Shown: positions 8,149 to 17,059, numbered from the stretch's first letter. The stretch is DNA of 64,000 bases from an uncultured Lachnospiraceae bacterium (GCA_947167135.1 CAMVGV010000002.1:1-64000); one strand, 5' to 3'. Program-made: numbers and translations. The notes: a model not told the origin generated them from the letters alone.

Positions 8149-8499
8149 TCAATCAACGATCTCCTTAAGCTTTGAGCGCTTTCCGGTTCTCTGACGAAGG
8201 AAGAAGAGCTTCGCACGTCTTGCCTTACCTGAGCGGACAACCTCAACCTTCTCAACATTGGGAGAATGAATGGGGAATGTCTTCTCTACTCCCACGCCGT
8301 AGCTGTTCTTTCTTACCGTAAAGGTAGCCCTGTTGCTCCCGCCCTGCTTCTTGATGACGGTTCCTTCAAAGACCTGAACCCTGGACTTATCACCCTCGGT
8401 GATCCTGTTATAAACCTTTACGGTATCACCTACGGTAAACTGGGGAACCTCGGCCTTAAGCTGTTCTTTTTCAAGTTCCTTGATGATTTCTGCGTTCAT
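8149..8499 (-). CDS. rplS: 50S ribosomal protein L19
   Basis: 116 residues, the usual L19 size, with the conserved segments [46 protein letters not shown] and [19 protein letters not shown]. It sits at the 30S-50S interface. GGAGG lies nine bases before the ATG. It heads the minus-strand run rplS-lepB-rbgA-lepB-rnhB-ylqG-ylqH-yraN-prs. Confidence 0.98.
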   Translation of the reverse strand: MNAEIIKELEKEQLKAEVPQFTVGDTVKVYNRITEGDKSRVQVFEGTVIKKQGGSNRATFTVRKNSYGVGVEKTFPIHSPNVEKVEVVRSGKARRAKLFFLRQRTGKRSKLKEIVD

Positions 8500-8781
8500 T
8501 ATATATAACCTCCATGACGTACCAGACAGTGTATTGTTTGATCAGATGATTCGGACGACAAAAGTTCTTAAATCACTGGTTTGAACTTTGGCGTTTGCAA
8601 CATTAAATTCACAAACTCCGCATTATCCGGCAATTTGATGTTCTTAACACCATTCGCTCGCGGCTTTTCTTTAATACCGCAGGTGACAGAGGACCATCGC
8701 CTAAAGACTTCAGTAATGAGAAGTCTCACGAAATGCAAGATTACCATATCTAAAGAAAAAATGCAAGTATTGATTCAGCGA
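8500..8781 (-). promoter_or_regulatory. rplS leader region with a short open frame and a family C fragment
   Basis: This 282-base gap between miaB and rplS probably holds the rplS promoter and leader; L19 leader RNAs are known in Firmicutes but I could not confirm that fold by eye. On the minus strand a 59-codon frame runs from 8747 to 8568; I do not recognise it. At 8546-8565 the sequence matches 19 of 20 bases of the left edge of the family C repeat, followed by an inverted end GAACTTTGGCG at 8583-8593. Confidence 0.45.
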
Positions 8782-10224
8782 TCAGCTTCTTTCCGCGATG
8801 CTCCCGATATAGTAAAAGCCCTCAGCCCTGTCAAGGCGGACTTGAACGATCTCCCCGATAAGCGAGCTGTCGCCCTTCAGGTGGACGACCGTATTCTGGG
8901 GTATGCGGCCGGTCAGCATTGAAGGATCCTTCTCATTAACAGATTCTATAAGTACCGGAAGCGTCCTTCCCACAAGGAGGGAAATGCGTTTCTTTGCCGT
9001 TTCCTGCACGGTCCTTAAGACCCGGTCGAAGCACTTATGTATCTCCTCCTCACTCATCCTGAATTCAAGAGCTGCCGCAGGGGTTCCGGTTCTCTTTGAG
9101 TAGATAAAGGTAAAGGCCCCGTCAAAGCCCGCTTCTTTTATAACAGAAATGGTATCCTCCACATCCTCCGCCGTTTCGGTCGGATAACCCACAATAATAT
9201 CGGTTGTTATTGCAATATCCGGGATACTTTTCCTGAGCTTCTTCACAATAAGAAGGTAATCCTCTTTAGTATAATGCCGGTTCATATCCTTAAGAATCCT
9301 GCTGCTCCCCGACTGCAGGGCGAGATGCAGATGTGAACAGATCTTTTCCGATGAAGCCATCACATCGATAAGCTCATCACTTAAGTCCTTCGGATGGCTG
9401 GACATGAAGCGTATCCGTTTAAGCCCCTCTATCTTTTCGATCTCTCTTAAAAGCTCCGGAAAGGTGACTTTATCCGAAAGGCCTTTTCCGTATGAATTAA
9501 CATTCTGTCCGAGGAGCATAACCTCCTTTACCCCGTCGGAAACAAGAGCCTCGATCTCCCTTATGATATCCTTTATCTCACGGCTTCTCTCCCGCCCCCT
9601 TACATAGGGCACTATGCAGTAGCTGCAGAAATTATTGCAGCCGTACATTATATTTACGCCGCTCTTAAAAGAATATTTACGTTTTGAGGGCAGCTCTTCC
9701 ACTATCTCTCTTTCGTGCTCCCAGATATCGATTATCTGTGAACCGGACTCTATCCTTTCATTAAGGAGCTCAGCAAGCTTATAGATATTGTGGGTTCCGA
9801 AAATAAGATCCACAAAGGGATAGCTTTTCTTTATCTTCTCTATAACAGAGCTTTCCTGCATCATACAACCGGAAAGGCATATGAGAAGGCCGGGGTTTTT
9901 ATCCTTAAGACCCTTAAGAACCCCCAGTCTTCCGAAAACACGCTGATCCGCATTATCCCTTACGGTACAGGTGTTATATAAAATAACATCTGCTTCTTCT
10001 TCGCTTTCTGAGCTTTCAAAGCCGGACTTAATAAAGACCCCGGCCATTTTTTCAGAATCCCTTTCATTCATCTGGCAGCCGAAGGTCTGTATGAAAAAAC
10101 GGGAACGCCGCTTATTTTTTTCGAAAAAAGCAGCATTCCTCTGCATAAGCTTATTTATAAAATAATACTGTCTCTCCGGTTCCTTCCCCGGCGGAGAGGA
10201 AACAACCTTATCTATGTCTTCCAT
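8782..10224 (-). CDS. miaB: tRNA-2-methylthio-N6-dimethylallyladenosine synthase MiaB
   Basis: A radical SAM methylthiotransferase acting on i6A37 of tRNAs that read UNN codons. The N-terminal UPF0004 domain shows TFGCQMNERDSE and its cluster cysteines; the radical SAM CxxxCxxC is MYGCNNFCSYCIVPYVRGRE; a TRAM domain closes the protein (GRTLPVLIES...QVRLDRAEGFYYIGSI). The length of 480 is typical of Clostridia, including an N-terminal extension before the first domain. It starts 3 bp after the cyclo-ligase stop, in the proB operon. Confidence 0.96.
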   Translation of the reverse strand: MEDIDKVVSSPPGKEPERQYYFINKLMQRNAAFFEKNKRRSRFFIQTFGCQMNERDSEKMAGVFIKSGFESSESEEEADVILYNTCTVRDNADQRVFGRLGVLKGLKDKNPGLLICLSGCMMQESSVIEKIKKSYPFVDLIFGTHNIYKLAELLNERIESGSQIIDIWEHEREIVEELPSKRKYSFKSGVNIMYGCNNFCSYCIVPYVRGRERSREIKDIIREIEALVSDGVKEVMLLGQNVNSYGKGLSDKVTFPELLREIEKIEGLKRIRFMSSHPKDLSDELIDVMASSEKICSHLHLALQSGSSRILKDMNRHYTKEDYLLIVKKLRKSIPDIAITTDIIVGYPTETAEDVEDTISVIKEAGFDGAFTFIYSKRTGTPAAALEFRMSEEEIHKCFDRVLRTVQETAKKRISLLVGRTLPVLIESVNEKDPSMLTGRIPQNTVVHLKGDSSLIGEIVQVRLDRAEGFYYIGSIAERS

Positions 10225-10227
10225 ATT

Positions 10228-10812
10228 TTAACGTATGACCTCTTTTTCTGTGATTATCATATCCACCGGAACATCCCACTCCTCCGTAGGAACCTGCTCC
10301 ACAACCTGACAGGCAAAGCCCATAGCTATCTTCCATACAAATTTCTCATAGCCCTTTTCCCTTAAATATCTGTCGAAATATCCCCTGCCATAGCCAAGCC
10401 TGTTAAAATCACGGTCAAAAGCGCAGCCCGGGATCAGCATCATATCGGGCTTATAATCGGAAGGAGGATATTCAACCTCCGGTTCGGGAATGCCTATACT
10501 GTTTTTCTTTATATCGGAGATCCTTCTTACTTCATAAAATTCCATATGTTTTTCATCAATGACCTTGGGAAGAGAGACCTTCTTTCCGCTGTTTATCATC
10601 TTGAAAACGGAATTCATGGTGGCGACCTCCGAGCCGTAGCCCGCAAAGGCAAAGATGTTCTCAGCGGTCTGGTATTCCGGAAGCTTGAAAAACCTGTCAA
10701 AGGCATAGTAGGAAGCCTTCTCCCTCTCCACCGGTGTCATGCACTCACGAAGAAGGACTATCCTTTTTCTCATGATTTCCTTTGTATCTCCTAATAAAAC
10801 GATATCCCCCAT
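10228..10812 (-). CDS. 5-formyltetrahydrofolate cyclo-ligase
   Basis: Converts 5-formyl-THF to 5,10-methenyl-THF with ATP, recycling folate for one-carbon metabolism. Typical motifs are the N-terminal RKRIVLLRE, PDMMLIPGCAFDRDFNRLGYGRGYFDRYL, and the C-terminal DVPVDMIITEKEVIR. Its ATG overlaps the proB stop (TGATG) and has GGAGG eight bases before it, which fixes the start and shows coupling. The gene is also known as ygfA/fthC/MTHFS. Confidence 0.93.
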   Translation of the reverse strand: MGDIVLLGDTKEIMRKRIVLLRECMTPVEREKASYYAFDRFFKLPEYQTAENIFAFAGYGSEVATMNSVFKMINSGKKVSLPKVIDEKHMEFYEVRRISDIKKNSIGIPEPEVEYPPSDYKPDMMLIPGCAFDRDFNRLGYGRGYFDRYLREKGYEKFVWKIAMGFACQVVEQVPTEEWDVPVDMIITEKEVIR

Positions 10813-11681
10813 CAGTCATCCTCCAGAAAATCAGGCAGATAAAAATCAGCTGTTTTCTTTGCATGAATATAGGTGCCTATTTCCTCTCCCGCTATGATCC
10901 TGTGTATATTATTCAGATCCTTTGCATTTGCTATGATCATATCAGCGCCCGAAGAAACCGCAATATGGGCAGCCTTAAGCTTCGTTGCCATTCCACCGGT
11001 TCCTACCCTTGAGCCGGTACTCTTCTTACCATAGGAATCCACCTCATCAGTGAGATCGACGATCTCAGGGATAAAGTGTGCGTCCTTATTTCTCCTCGGA
11101 TCATCATCATAGAGTCCGTCTATATCGGATAAAAGTATAAGAAGATCCGCCTCCGTAAGCGCCGTCACCATAGCGGACAGGGTATCATTATCCCCAAGCT
11201 CTATCTCATAGGTGGAAATGGTGTCATTTTCATTTACCACCGGAACCACACCGAGCTTTAAGAGCTCTGAAAAGGTGTTTTGGGCATTATAGCGGTTAAG
11301 GTCATTCCTTATGGTCCTCTTTGTCATAAGAACCTGCGCCGTAAGCTGGTTATACTCGGAAAAGAACTTCTGATAGATCATCATAAGCCTTGCCTGGCCA
11401 ATGGCAGCCGCTGCCTGCTTTATCTGGAGCTTTTCATCACGGCCGTTTTCATTGACAGCTTCCCCGCTGTAATAAACATCCTTAATATTTGCGGCCTTAA
11501 GCCCTACGGAGATGGCACCTGAAGACACCAGTATCACGTCCCTTCCTCCGTTATGGAGATCTGTAAGCTCTCTGACCAGCTTCTCTATCCTTATAAGATC
11601 CGCACCTCCGGTCTCCTTATGTGTAACGGAGCTGGATCCTATCTTTATTACTATTCTTTTATGTTTTGAAAAATCACGCAT
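10812..11681 (-). CDS. proB: Glutamate 5-kinase, short form without PUA domain
   Basis: First step of proline synthesis, phosphorylating glutamate. The amino-acid kinase fold is clear: RIVIKIGSSSVTH at the N-terminus, ILVSSGAISVGL, VPVVNENDTIS, LLSDIDGLYDDDPRRNKDA and GTGGMATKLKAA. The protein stops after this domain (289 residues), lacking the C-terminal PUA domain of the Bacillus and E. coli enzymes; single-domain forms are known. No proA is adjacent. I start it at the ATG at 11681; no good ribosome-binding site precedes it, and a possible -10 (TATATT) ends only 7 bases upstream, so the mRNA may have almost no leader. Confidence 0.92.
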   Translation of the reverse strand: MRDFSKHKRIVIKIGSSSVTHKETGGADLIRIEKLVRELTDLHNGGRDVILVSSGAISVGLKAANIKDVYYSGEAVNENGRDEKLQIKQAAAAIGQARLMMIYQKFFSEYNQLTAQVLMTKRTIRNDLNRYNAQNTFSELLKLGVVPVVNENDTISTYEIELGDNDTLSAMVTALTEADLLILLSDIDGLYDDDPRRNKDAHFIPEIVDLTDEVDSYGKKSTGSRVGTGGMATKLKAAHIAVSSGADMIIANAKDLNNIHRIIAGEEIGTYIHAKKTADFYLPDFLEDD

Positions 11682-11826
11682 CCTGTTTAATATAACACAC
11701 AACCTTACTTTCTGCCAGCCTGTCCCGTCAGTGCTGCCAGGATAAACGCATCACTATCTCCACCCGCATTGACTGCATATCTGCAAGCATACTCCTGCAT
11801 AATAATACAAATAAATGAATTTTTCT

Positions 11827-11855
11827 TTGACTTATTATTTTCTCTGCGGTAGTAT
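11827..11855 (+). promoter_or_regulatory. Strong predicted promoter abutting the ABC permease start codon
   Basis: TTGACT at 11827-11832 and TAGTAT at 11850-11855 with a 17-bp spacer. Seven bases after the -10 box is the ATG at 11862, so transcription would begin at or next to the A of the start codon. Confidence 0.65.
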
Positions 11856-11861
11856 GGACAA

Positions 11862-12554
11862 ATGAACACTTTAGAAACAAAATTTTATAATGCATTCATT
11901 GTTAAGGACAGATGGATCCTGTACCTTAAGGGTCTCGGCGTTACCCTGGAGATCGCCGTGGCTGCAGGCATCATTGGCATCATAATAGGCTGCATCATCG
12001 CTCTTATGAGGCTTTCAGAGCCAAAGAACGGAAGGAAACACACTATCTGGTGGTATATCGCCACGGCCTATGTGGACGTAATAAGAGGTACTCCCTCCGT
12101 ATTGCAGCTTCTCATTATGTGGTTCATAGTCTTTTCATCCTCAAAGAACGGACTTCTGGTGGCATCCCTTTCCTTTGGCATAAACTCCGGAGCCTACGTT
12201 TCAGAGATAATAAGAGCCGGAATACTTGCCGTGGATAAAGGACAGATGGAGGCCGGAAGATCCCTGGGTCTCACAAAGGCTATGACCATGAAGGAAATCG
12301 TACTTCCCCAGGCATTCAAAAACGTTCTTCCGCCTATCGGAAACGAATTTATCATGCTTATCAAGGAAACCGCCATTGTAGGATATGTCAGCCTTTCGGA
12401 TCTTACAAGAACCGCGAGCCAGATTTCAAGCCGTACCTACGAAGCATTTATGCCCCTTATCGGAGCAGCTGTGATCTATTTCATAATCATAAAGATACTC
12501 ACCCTTCTTCTGGAGGCACTGGAAAGGAGGCTGAGAAAAAGTGATAACCGTTAA
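11862..12554 (+). CDS. Polar amino-acid ABC transporter, permease
   Basis: A 230-residue HisM/GlnP-type inner-membrane permease. It has about five hydrophobic helices; the N-terminus [24 protein letters not shown] is typical of the family, and the EAA loop that contacts the ATPase is [22 protein letters not shown]. It probably moves glutamine, cystine or another polar amino acid; the substrate cannot be told. It overlaps the ATPase gene by 14 bp. The start codon has no ribosome-binding site and may be leaderless. Confidence 0.93.
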   Translation: MNTLETKFYNAFIVKDRWILYLKGLGVTLEIAVAAGIIGIIIGCIIALMRLSEPKNGRKHTIWWYIATAYVDVIRGTPSVLQLLIMWFIVFSSSKNGLLVASLSFGINSGAYVSEIIRAGILAVDKGQMEAGRSLGLTKAMTMKEIVLPQAFKNVLPPIGNEFIMLIKETAIVGYVSLSDLTRTASQISSRTYEAFMPLIGAAVIYFIIIKILTLLLEALERRLRKSDNR

Positions 12555-13263
12555 AAATCTCTGTAAAAGCTTCAATGGGGTAAAGGTACTGGATAATGTG
12601 TCCACAAGGATCGAAAAGGGCGAAAAGGTGGCGATAATCGGACCATCAGGTTCGGGAAAAAGTACACTGCTCCGCTGTCTTAACCTTCTTGAAACCCCGG
12701 ATTCGGGCGAGATCTGGTTTGAGGACAAGCTCATTACAGATCCGAAAACCGATATTAATAAAATACGGGAGCATATGGGGATGGTCTTCCAGAGCTTTAA
12801 CCTCTTCGCCAATAAGACCGTTATGGATAATATAACGCTCGCTCCCGTAAAACTGGGTCTGATGTCAAAGGAGGAAGCAAAGGAAAAGGCTCTTTCACTT
12901 CTTAAGCGTGTTAATCTGGAGGAAAAGGCCGATTCCTACCCCTCTTCCCTGTCAGGCGGACAGAAGCAGCGTATCGCCATAGTGCGATCCCTTGCTATGA
13001 ATCCGAAGGTCATGCTCTTTGACGAACCGACCTCGGCTCTCGACCCGGAGATGGTCGGTGAAGTACTGTATGTTATAAAAAGCCTGGCGGAAATCGGTAT
13101 GACAATGGTTATCGTAACCCATGAAATGGGATTTGCCCGTGAAGTGGCTACCAGGGTACTCTTTATCGAGGACGGCGGCATAGCCGAGGAGAATCCCCCT
13201 GAGCTCCTGTTTAACTCACCTCAGTCAAAGAGGCTGCAGGAATTCCTGTCCAAGGTGTTGTGA
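12541..13263 (+). CDS. Polar amino-acid ABC transporter, ATP-binding protein
   Basis: A 240-residue GlnQ-type ATPase starting at GTG inside the permease gene. Walker A is GPSGSGKST, the Q-loop MVFQSFNLF, the signature LSGGQKQR, Walker [15 protein letters not shown] and the switch His lies in VTHEMGFA. It energises the permease encoded just before it. Its last codons and stop (GTG TTG TGA) coincide with the first unit of a 24-bp tandem repeat that continues downstream. Confidence 0.96.
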   Translation: MITVKNLCKSFNGVKVLDNVSTRIEKGEKVAIIGPSGSGKSTLLRCLNLLETPDSGEIWFEDKLITDPKTDINKIREHMGMVFQSFNLFANKTVMDNITLAPVKLGLMSKEEAKEKALSLLKRVNLEEKADSYPSSLSGGQKQRIAIVRSLAMNPKVMLFDEPTSALDPEMVGEVLYVIKSLAEIGMTMVIVTHEMGFAREVATRVLFIEDGGIAEENPPELLFNSPQSKRLQEFLSKVL

Positions 13264-13416
13264 GCCCATTGTCATTCTGAGTTGTGAGTCCGTTGTCATT
13301 CTGAGTTGTGAACCCGTTGTCATTCTGAGTTGTGAGTCCGTTGTCATTCTGAGTTGTGAGCTCGTTGTCATTCTGAGTTGTGAGTACGTTGTCATTCTGA
13401 GCGAAGCGAAGAATCT
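13255..13416. repeat. 24-bp tandem array grown from a family A arm
   Basis: Five to six head-to-tail units of GTTGTCATTCTGAGTTGTGA plus four variable bases, ending in a normal GTCATTCTGAGCGAAGCGAA arm at about 13391-13416. The array begins on the stop codon of the ABC ATPase gene. The units abut without spacers. Confidence 0.9.
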
Positions 13417-13443
13417 TCTTTATCCGGCGGTAAACGCTATCAG

Positions 13444-13553
13444 CACGGATATCCTTTCGGAAGATGCTGGATACGGCACGGATATCCTTCCGGAAGATGC
13501 TGGATACGACACGGATATCCTTTCGGAAGATGCTGGATACGACACGGATATCC
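13444..13553. repeat. 33-bp tandem array
   Basis: Three full units and one partial unit beginning CACGGATATCCTTTCGGAAG and ending GATGCTGGATACGA. They run into the left end of a family B element, sharing its GGATATCC core. Confidence 0.9.
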
Positions 13554-13720
13554 ATACGGCGGCTGCAAGTCAGATCACGCTCTCTACCTTTGTTTTGCAC
13601 CGAAATATCTGGACGGTGCTCGGAGAAAAAAGAGCGCTTTCTCCTGCGCACCGCCACATTTCGGTGCAAAACTGCAGTCGCTCGCTATCGATCTGCCTTG
13701 CAGCCGCCGTATGGATATCC
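13546..13720. repeat. Family B element, copy 1 (175 bp, perfect 24-bp inverted ends)
   Basis: The left end (13546-13569, beginning GGATATCCATACGGCGGCTG) and right end (13697-13720) are perfect reverse complements over 24 bp. Inside, GTTTTGCACCGAAAT faces ATTTCGGTGCAAAAC, and GGAGAAA faces TTTCTCC, so the whole unit can fold into a long hairpin. Relative to the other three copies it is inverted. No protein is supported. Confidence 0.92.
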
Positions 13721-13893
13721 TGGTGCAAAACTGCAGTCGTTCGCTATCGATCTGACCGCAGCCGCCGTATGGATATCCTGGTGCAAAACTGCAGTTGCTC
13801 GCTATCGATCTGACCGCAGCTGACGTATGGATATCCGGGCGCAAAACTGCAGTCGTTCGCTATCGATCTGACCGCAGCTGACGTATGGATATC
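13663..13893. repeat. 58-bp tandem array grown from the family B right end
   Basis: Four units with a 58-bp period; each carries GCAAAACTGCAGTCGTTCGC, CTATCGATCTG and a GTATGGATATCC end. The first unit is the right end of the family B element itself, so the array appears to be an end-amplified element. Confidence 0.9.
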
Positions 13894-14288
13894 AATGGGC
13901 AGTCTGCCAAAGTCGTTTAGTTTGTGTCATTCTGAGGGCACTTTGTCATTCTGAGGGCGCTTGACGGCTTTGTCATTCTGAGGGCGCAGCCCGAAGAATC
14001 TTCCCACCGGATGAAAAGATCCTTCGCTGCGCTCAGGATGACAGGAAAAGGGCGCTCAGGATGACAAGAAAAGGGTGTTCTGGATAACGCGGTTTTATCA
14101 TGTTAATGCAGTTCTCAACTTCTTGACATAGAATTATTATGAGGAGCCAAATAGATGAAATCTGTAAGTCAGATAATAAACCTGTCATCCTGAGCGTTAG
14201 CGAAGGATCCTATCAAATGAACTGAAGATTCTTCGCTTCGCCCAGAATATCATAGTAGTGAAAACAGCTTTAATAGAGGAGGAGAAAA
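13894..14288. repeat. Intergenic stretch with degenerate family A arms before the binding-protein gene
   Basis: GTCATTCTGAGGGC arms recur three times at 13926-13990, then an inverted GATCCTTCGCTGCGCTCAGGATGACA arm, and another pair around 14186-14250. At 14155 a 12-codon frame with GAGGAG before it ends on the TGA of a GTCATCCTGA repeat; I cannot assign it. The substrate-binding protein's ribosome-binding site GAGGAGG lies at about 14277. No convincing promoter was found. Confidence 0.6.
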
Positions 14289-15062
14289 ATGAAAAAGTTA
14301 GCAGGTCTTATTTTATCAACAGCAATGGTAGTAAGTATGGTATCCGGCTGCGGCGTGGGAGGAAGCTCCGGCTCAGCTTCCAAATCACAGGCTCTTTCTG
14401 ACGGAGTCCTCACAGTCGGCACAAATGCGGAGTTCCCGCCCTTCGAATATGTGGGGGATGATGGCGAACCCGACGGATTTGACATAGCTCTTATCAAAGC
14501 GGTAGGTGAGGAGCTTGGCGTAAAGGTTGTTGTAGAAAATATGGACTTTGATTCCCTTGTATCCGCAATCGGTTCAAAGATAGACGTTGCTATCGCCGGA
14601 ATGACCGTTACTGAAGAAAGAAAACAGTCCGTGGACTTTTCCGAGTCATATTTTGATGCGGTACAGCATGTTCTGGTACCGGCCGGCTCCGATATCTCAA
14701 GCAAGGATGACCTTGTTGGAAAGAAAATAGGTGTACAGCTTGGAACCACAGGAGATTTTCTTGTAGAGGACATCGAGGGTGCCACCGCACAGCAGTACAA
14801 TAAGGCCGTTGATGCCGTAAACGATCTGGTAAACGGCAGAGTGGATGCGGTTATAGTCGACAGTAATCCCGCAGGAGTGTTTGCCAAGAACTTTGAGGGA
14901 GCAATAAAGGATCTTGACGGCGCTGACTTCGGCTTTGAGGTTGAGAATTATGCCATCGCTATTCCGAAGGGTGACAGCGAATTAAAAACTGCGATTGACA
15001 ACGCATTAAAGAAGCTAAAGGAAAACGGCACTTACGATGAGCTGGTAAAAAAGTACATCTGA
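14289..15062 (+). CDS. Polar amino-acid ABC transporter, substrate-binding lipoprotein
   Basis: A 257-residue family 3 extracellular binding protein. The signal peptide ends in a lipobox (MVSGC, Cys about 20), so the protein is tethered to the outer face of the membrane. Typical segments are LTVGTNAEFPPFEYVGDDGE, VAIAGMTVTEERKQSVDFS and GKKIGVQLGTTGDF. It is the natural partner of the permease and ATPase about 1 kb upstream, from which it is separated by repeats. It ends base-to-base against the stop of the convergent oxidoreductase gene (TGATCA at 15060-15065). Confidence 0.95.
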   Translation: MKKLAGLILSTAMVVSMVSGCGVGGSSGSASKSQALSDGVLTVGTNAEFPPFEYVGDDGEPDGFDIALIKAVGEELGVKVVVENMDFDSLVSAIGSKIDVAIAGMTVTEERKQSVDFSESYFDAVQHVLVPAGSDISSKDDLVGKKIGVQLGTTGDFLVEDIEGATAQQYNKAVDAVNDLVNGRVDAVIVDSNPAGVFAKNFEGAIKDLDGADFGFEVENYAIAIPKGDSELKTAIDNALKKLKENGTYDELVKKYI

Positions 15063-16661
15063 TCAGTACCTAAGCAGTGCTTCTGCACACTTTAAGCCGT
15101 CAATGGCGGCAGACATAATGCCTCCGGCATAGCCGGCACCCTCTCCGGCTGGGAAAATCCCGGGAACCGAAGACAGGAAATTCTCATTTCTAAGTATCCT
15201 GACCGGCGAGGAGGTACGGCTCTCAACTCCGGAAAGCAGGGAATCCGGGTCATCAAAGCCCTGTATCCTCTGACCGAAGGAGCCAAAGGCAGAAATAATA
15301 TCACTTGATATGAAATCAGGGAGGATATTTCTTATGTTTCCGTAAGAGTATCCTCCTTTGCATTGGGGACTGATTTTTCCAAAGCCGTCACTGATCCTGT
15401 TTGCACGAAAATCATCAAGTCTCTGGCATGGTATCAAACCCTTCCCTTCCGAAAAGGCTCTTCTTTCAAGCTCCCTCTGAAACTCCATGCCTTTTAAAAC
15501 CCCTGCCTGTCCGTATCCCTGCTCCACAAAGTCGGACGGGGACACGGTCACGACAATAGCAGAATTAGCGTTAATACCGTCCCTCCCGGAATAGCTCATA
15601 CCATTAATACAGAGCATCCTCTCCTCACTTGAGGAATTAACCACAAAGCCCCCCGGGCACATACAGAAGGAATAGACTCCCCGACCGGAGGGTGAGCGGA
15701 AGGTAAGCTTATAATCCGCATTTCTACGGATACGCTCCCTTTCCGCCCCGAACATAGCCCGGTTGATGTCTTCCTGCAGATGCTGCACCCTGATACCCAC
15801 GGCAAAGCTCTTCGGTTCCATATTAATAGAAGCATTCAAAAGCCCCTCAAAGGTATCCCTTGCAGAATGTCCGATCGCAAGGATAAGGCGCTTGCATCCT
15901 AGAAACTCCTCATCATTAATAAAGATTCCCTTTAACATCCCGTCTCTGTCTGTTTCAAAACCCGTAAACCTGGATCTGAACCTGACAGTACCGCCGTGAT
16001 CTATAATATCACGCCTGATATTTTTAACGATACTTTTTAGGACATCAGAACCGATATGAGGCTTATTATCAGTAAGAATAGACTCAGGAGCCCCGTATTT
16101 AAAAAAGCTCTCAAGTACGAAACGGTTCCGGTTTTCCTTATCCCTTATGCCGGTATTCAGCTTCCCGTCAGAAAAAGTCCCTGCCCCGCCTTCACCAAAC
16201 TGTACATTGCTTTCAGTATCAAGAATCCCCTTATCCCAGAGCTCCTTAACCTTCCCGGATCTTATCTCAACCTCATCCCCCCGCTCCAGAACAATGGGCC
16301 TCAGCCCGGCGTAGGAAAGGCAGAGAGCCGCAAACATCCCTGCAGGCCCGAAGCCCACAACCACCGGTGAATTCTCTCTATAATCCCCTGAAACCGGCTT
16401 CGGCAGCGAATAGCATTTCTCTGAATATAAAGAAACTCTCCTGTCTCTAAGCTTACTTATGAGTTTCTCTTCATTGGATACCGAAACCGTTACGGAATAA
16501 ATATGCTTAATATCATTCTTACGTCTGGCATCAAGGGATTTCTTTATAATATGCAGCTCCTTAAGATCAGCTGCCCTGATCTTAAGGATTTTAGCGGTCT
16601 TTTTGTAAAGCTCCTCCGTATTCAGTTCATGATCCGACCTTATCTCATTGATCCGTAACAT
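15063..16661 (-). CDS. FAD-dependent oxidoreductase of the COG2509 type
   Basis: A predicted flavoprotein of 532 residues. An N-terminal domain of about 90 residues (VSVSNEEKLISKL) precedes the dinucleotide fold PVVVGFGPAGMFAALCLSYAGLRPIVLERG. Further family marks are GTFSDGKLNTGIRD, FAVGIRVQH, MCPGGFVVNSSS and the C-terminal GEGAGYAGGIMSAAIDGLKCAEA. The substrate is not known. I use the ATG at 16661, with AAGGA about eight bases before it; an upstream in-frame start would add 8 residues. Its stop touches that of the convergent binding-protein gene. Confidence 0.88.
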   Translation of the reverse strand: MLRINEIRSDHELNTEELYKKTAKILKIRAADLKELHIIKKSLDARRKNDIKHIYSVTVSVSNEEKLISKLRDRRVSLYSEKCYSLPKPVSGDYRENSPVVVGFGPAGMFAALCLSYAGLRPIVLERGDEVEIRSGKVKELWDKGILDTESNVQFGEGGAGTFSDGKLNTGIRDKENRNRFVLESFFKYGAPESILTDNKPHIGSDVLKSIVKNIRRDIIDHGGTVRFRSRFTGFETDRDGMLKGIFINDEEFLGCKRLILAIGHSARDTFEGLLNASINMEPKSFAVGIRVQHLQEDINRAMFGAERERIRRNADYKLTFRSPSGRGVYSFCMCPGGFVVNSSSEERMLCINGMSYSGRDGINANSAIVVTVSPSDFVEQGYGQAGVLKGMEFQRELERRAFSEGKGLIPCQRLDDFRANRISDGFGKISPQCKGGYSYGNIRNILPDFISSDIISAFGSFGQRIQGFDDPDSLLSGVESRTSSPVRILRNENFLSSVPGIFPAGEGAGYAGGIMSAAIDGLKCAEALLRY

Positions 16662-16761
16662 TTGCAATTCCTTCCCCGGAGGCATGTGTACAACATGCTG
16701 TTTCTTCGAAGTAACTACGTCGATAATAAAGAACCTATTCCTCTAAGTATTAATAACCAGA

Positions 16762-17059
16762 TAAAGAAGATTCTTCGCTTCGCTCAGAATGACACTTGCT
16801 TTACGTCATTGGCAGACTTCCTACGGATATCCATACGGCAGCTGCAGGCAGATCGATAGCGAACGACTGCAGTTTTGTACCGAAATGTGGCGGTGCGCAG
16901 GAGAAAGCGCTCTTTTTTCTCCGAAGCACCGTCCATATATTTCGGTGCAAAACAAAGGTAGAGAGCGTGATCTGAATGCAGCTGACATATGGATATCCGG
17001 ACAGGTTCCTGCAGCTGACGCACGGATATCCGGACAGGTGTGTACAGCTAAGATTGACA
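16762..17059. repeat. Repeat-filled gap: family A arm plus family B copy 2 (16825-16998)
   Basis: From 16762 a family A arm (GATTCTTCGCTTCGCTCAGA) is followed by a degenerate A end near 16801 (ACGTCATTGG). Then comes a 174 bp family B element at 16825-16998, from GGATATCCATACGGCAGCTG to ATATGGATATCC. Two further ACGGATATCCGGACAGG half-units follow, then another degenerate A end that runs into the next gene's stop codon. No gene is supported. Confidence 0.9.

Noticed and set aside
13211..13844. Overlapping open frames in the repeat block (similar ones at 16.8, 51.9 and 59.6 kb)
   Set aside because: They arise from translating tandem and palindromic repeats on both strands; no ribosome-binding site or family similarity.
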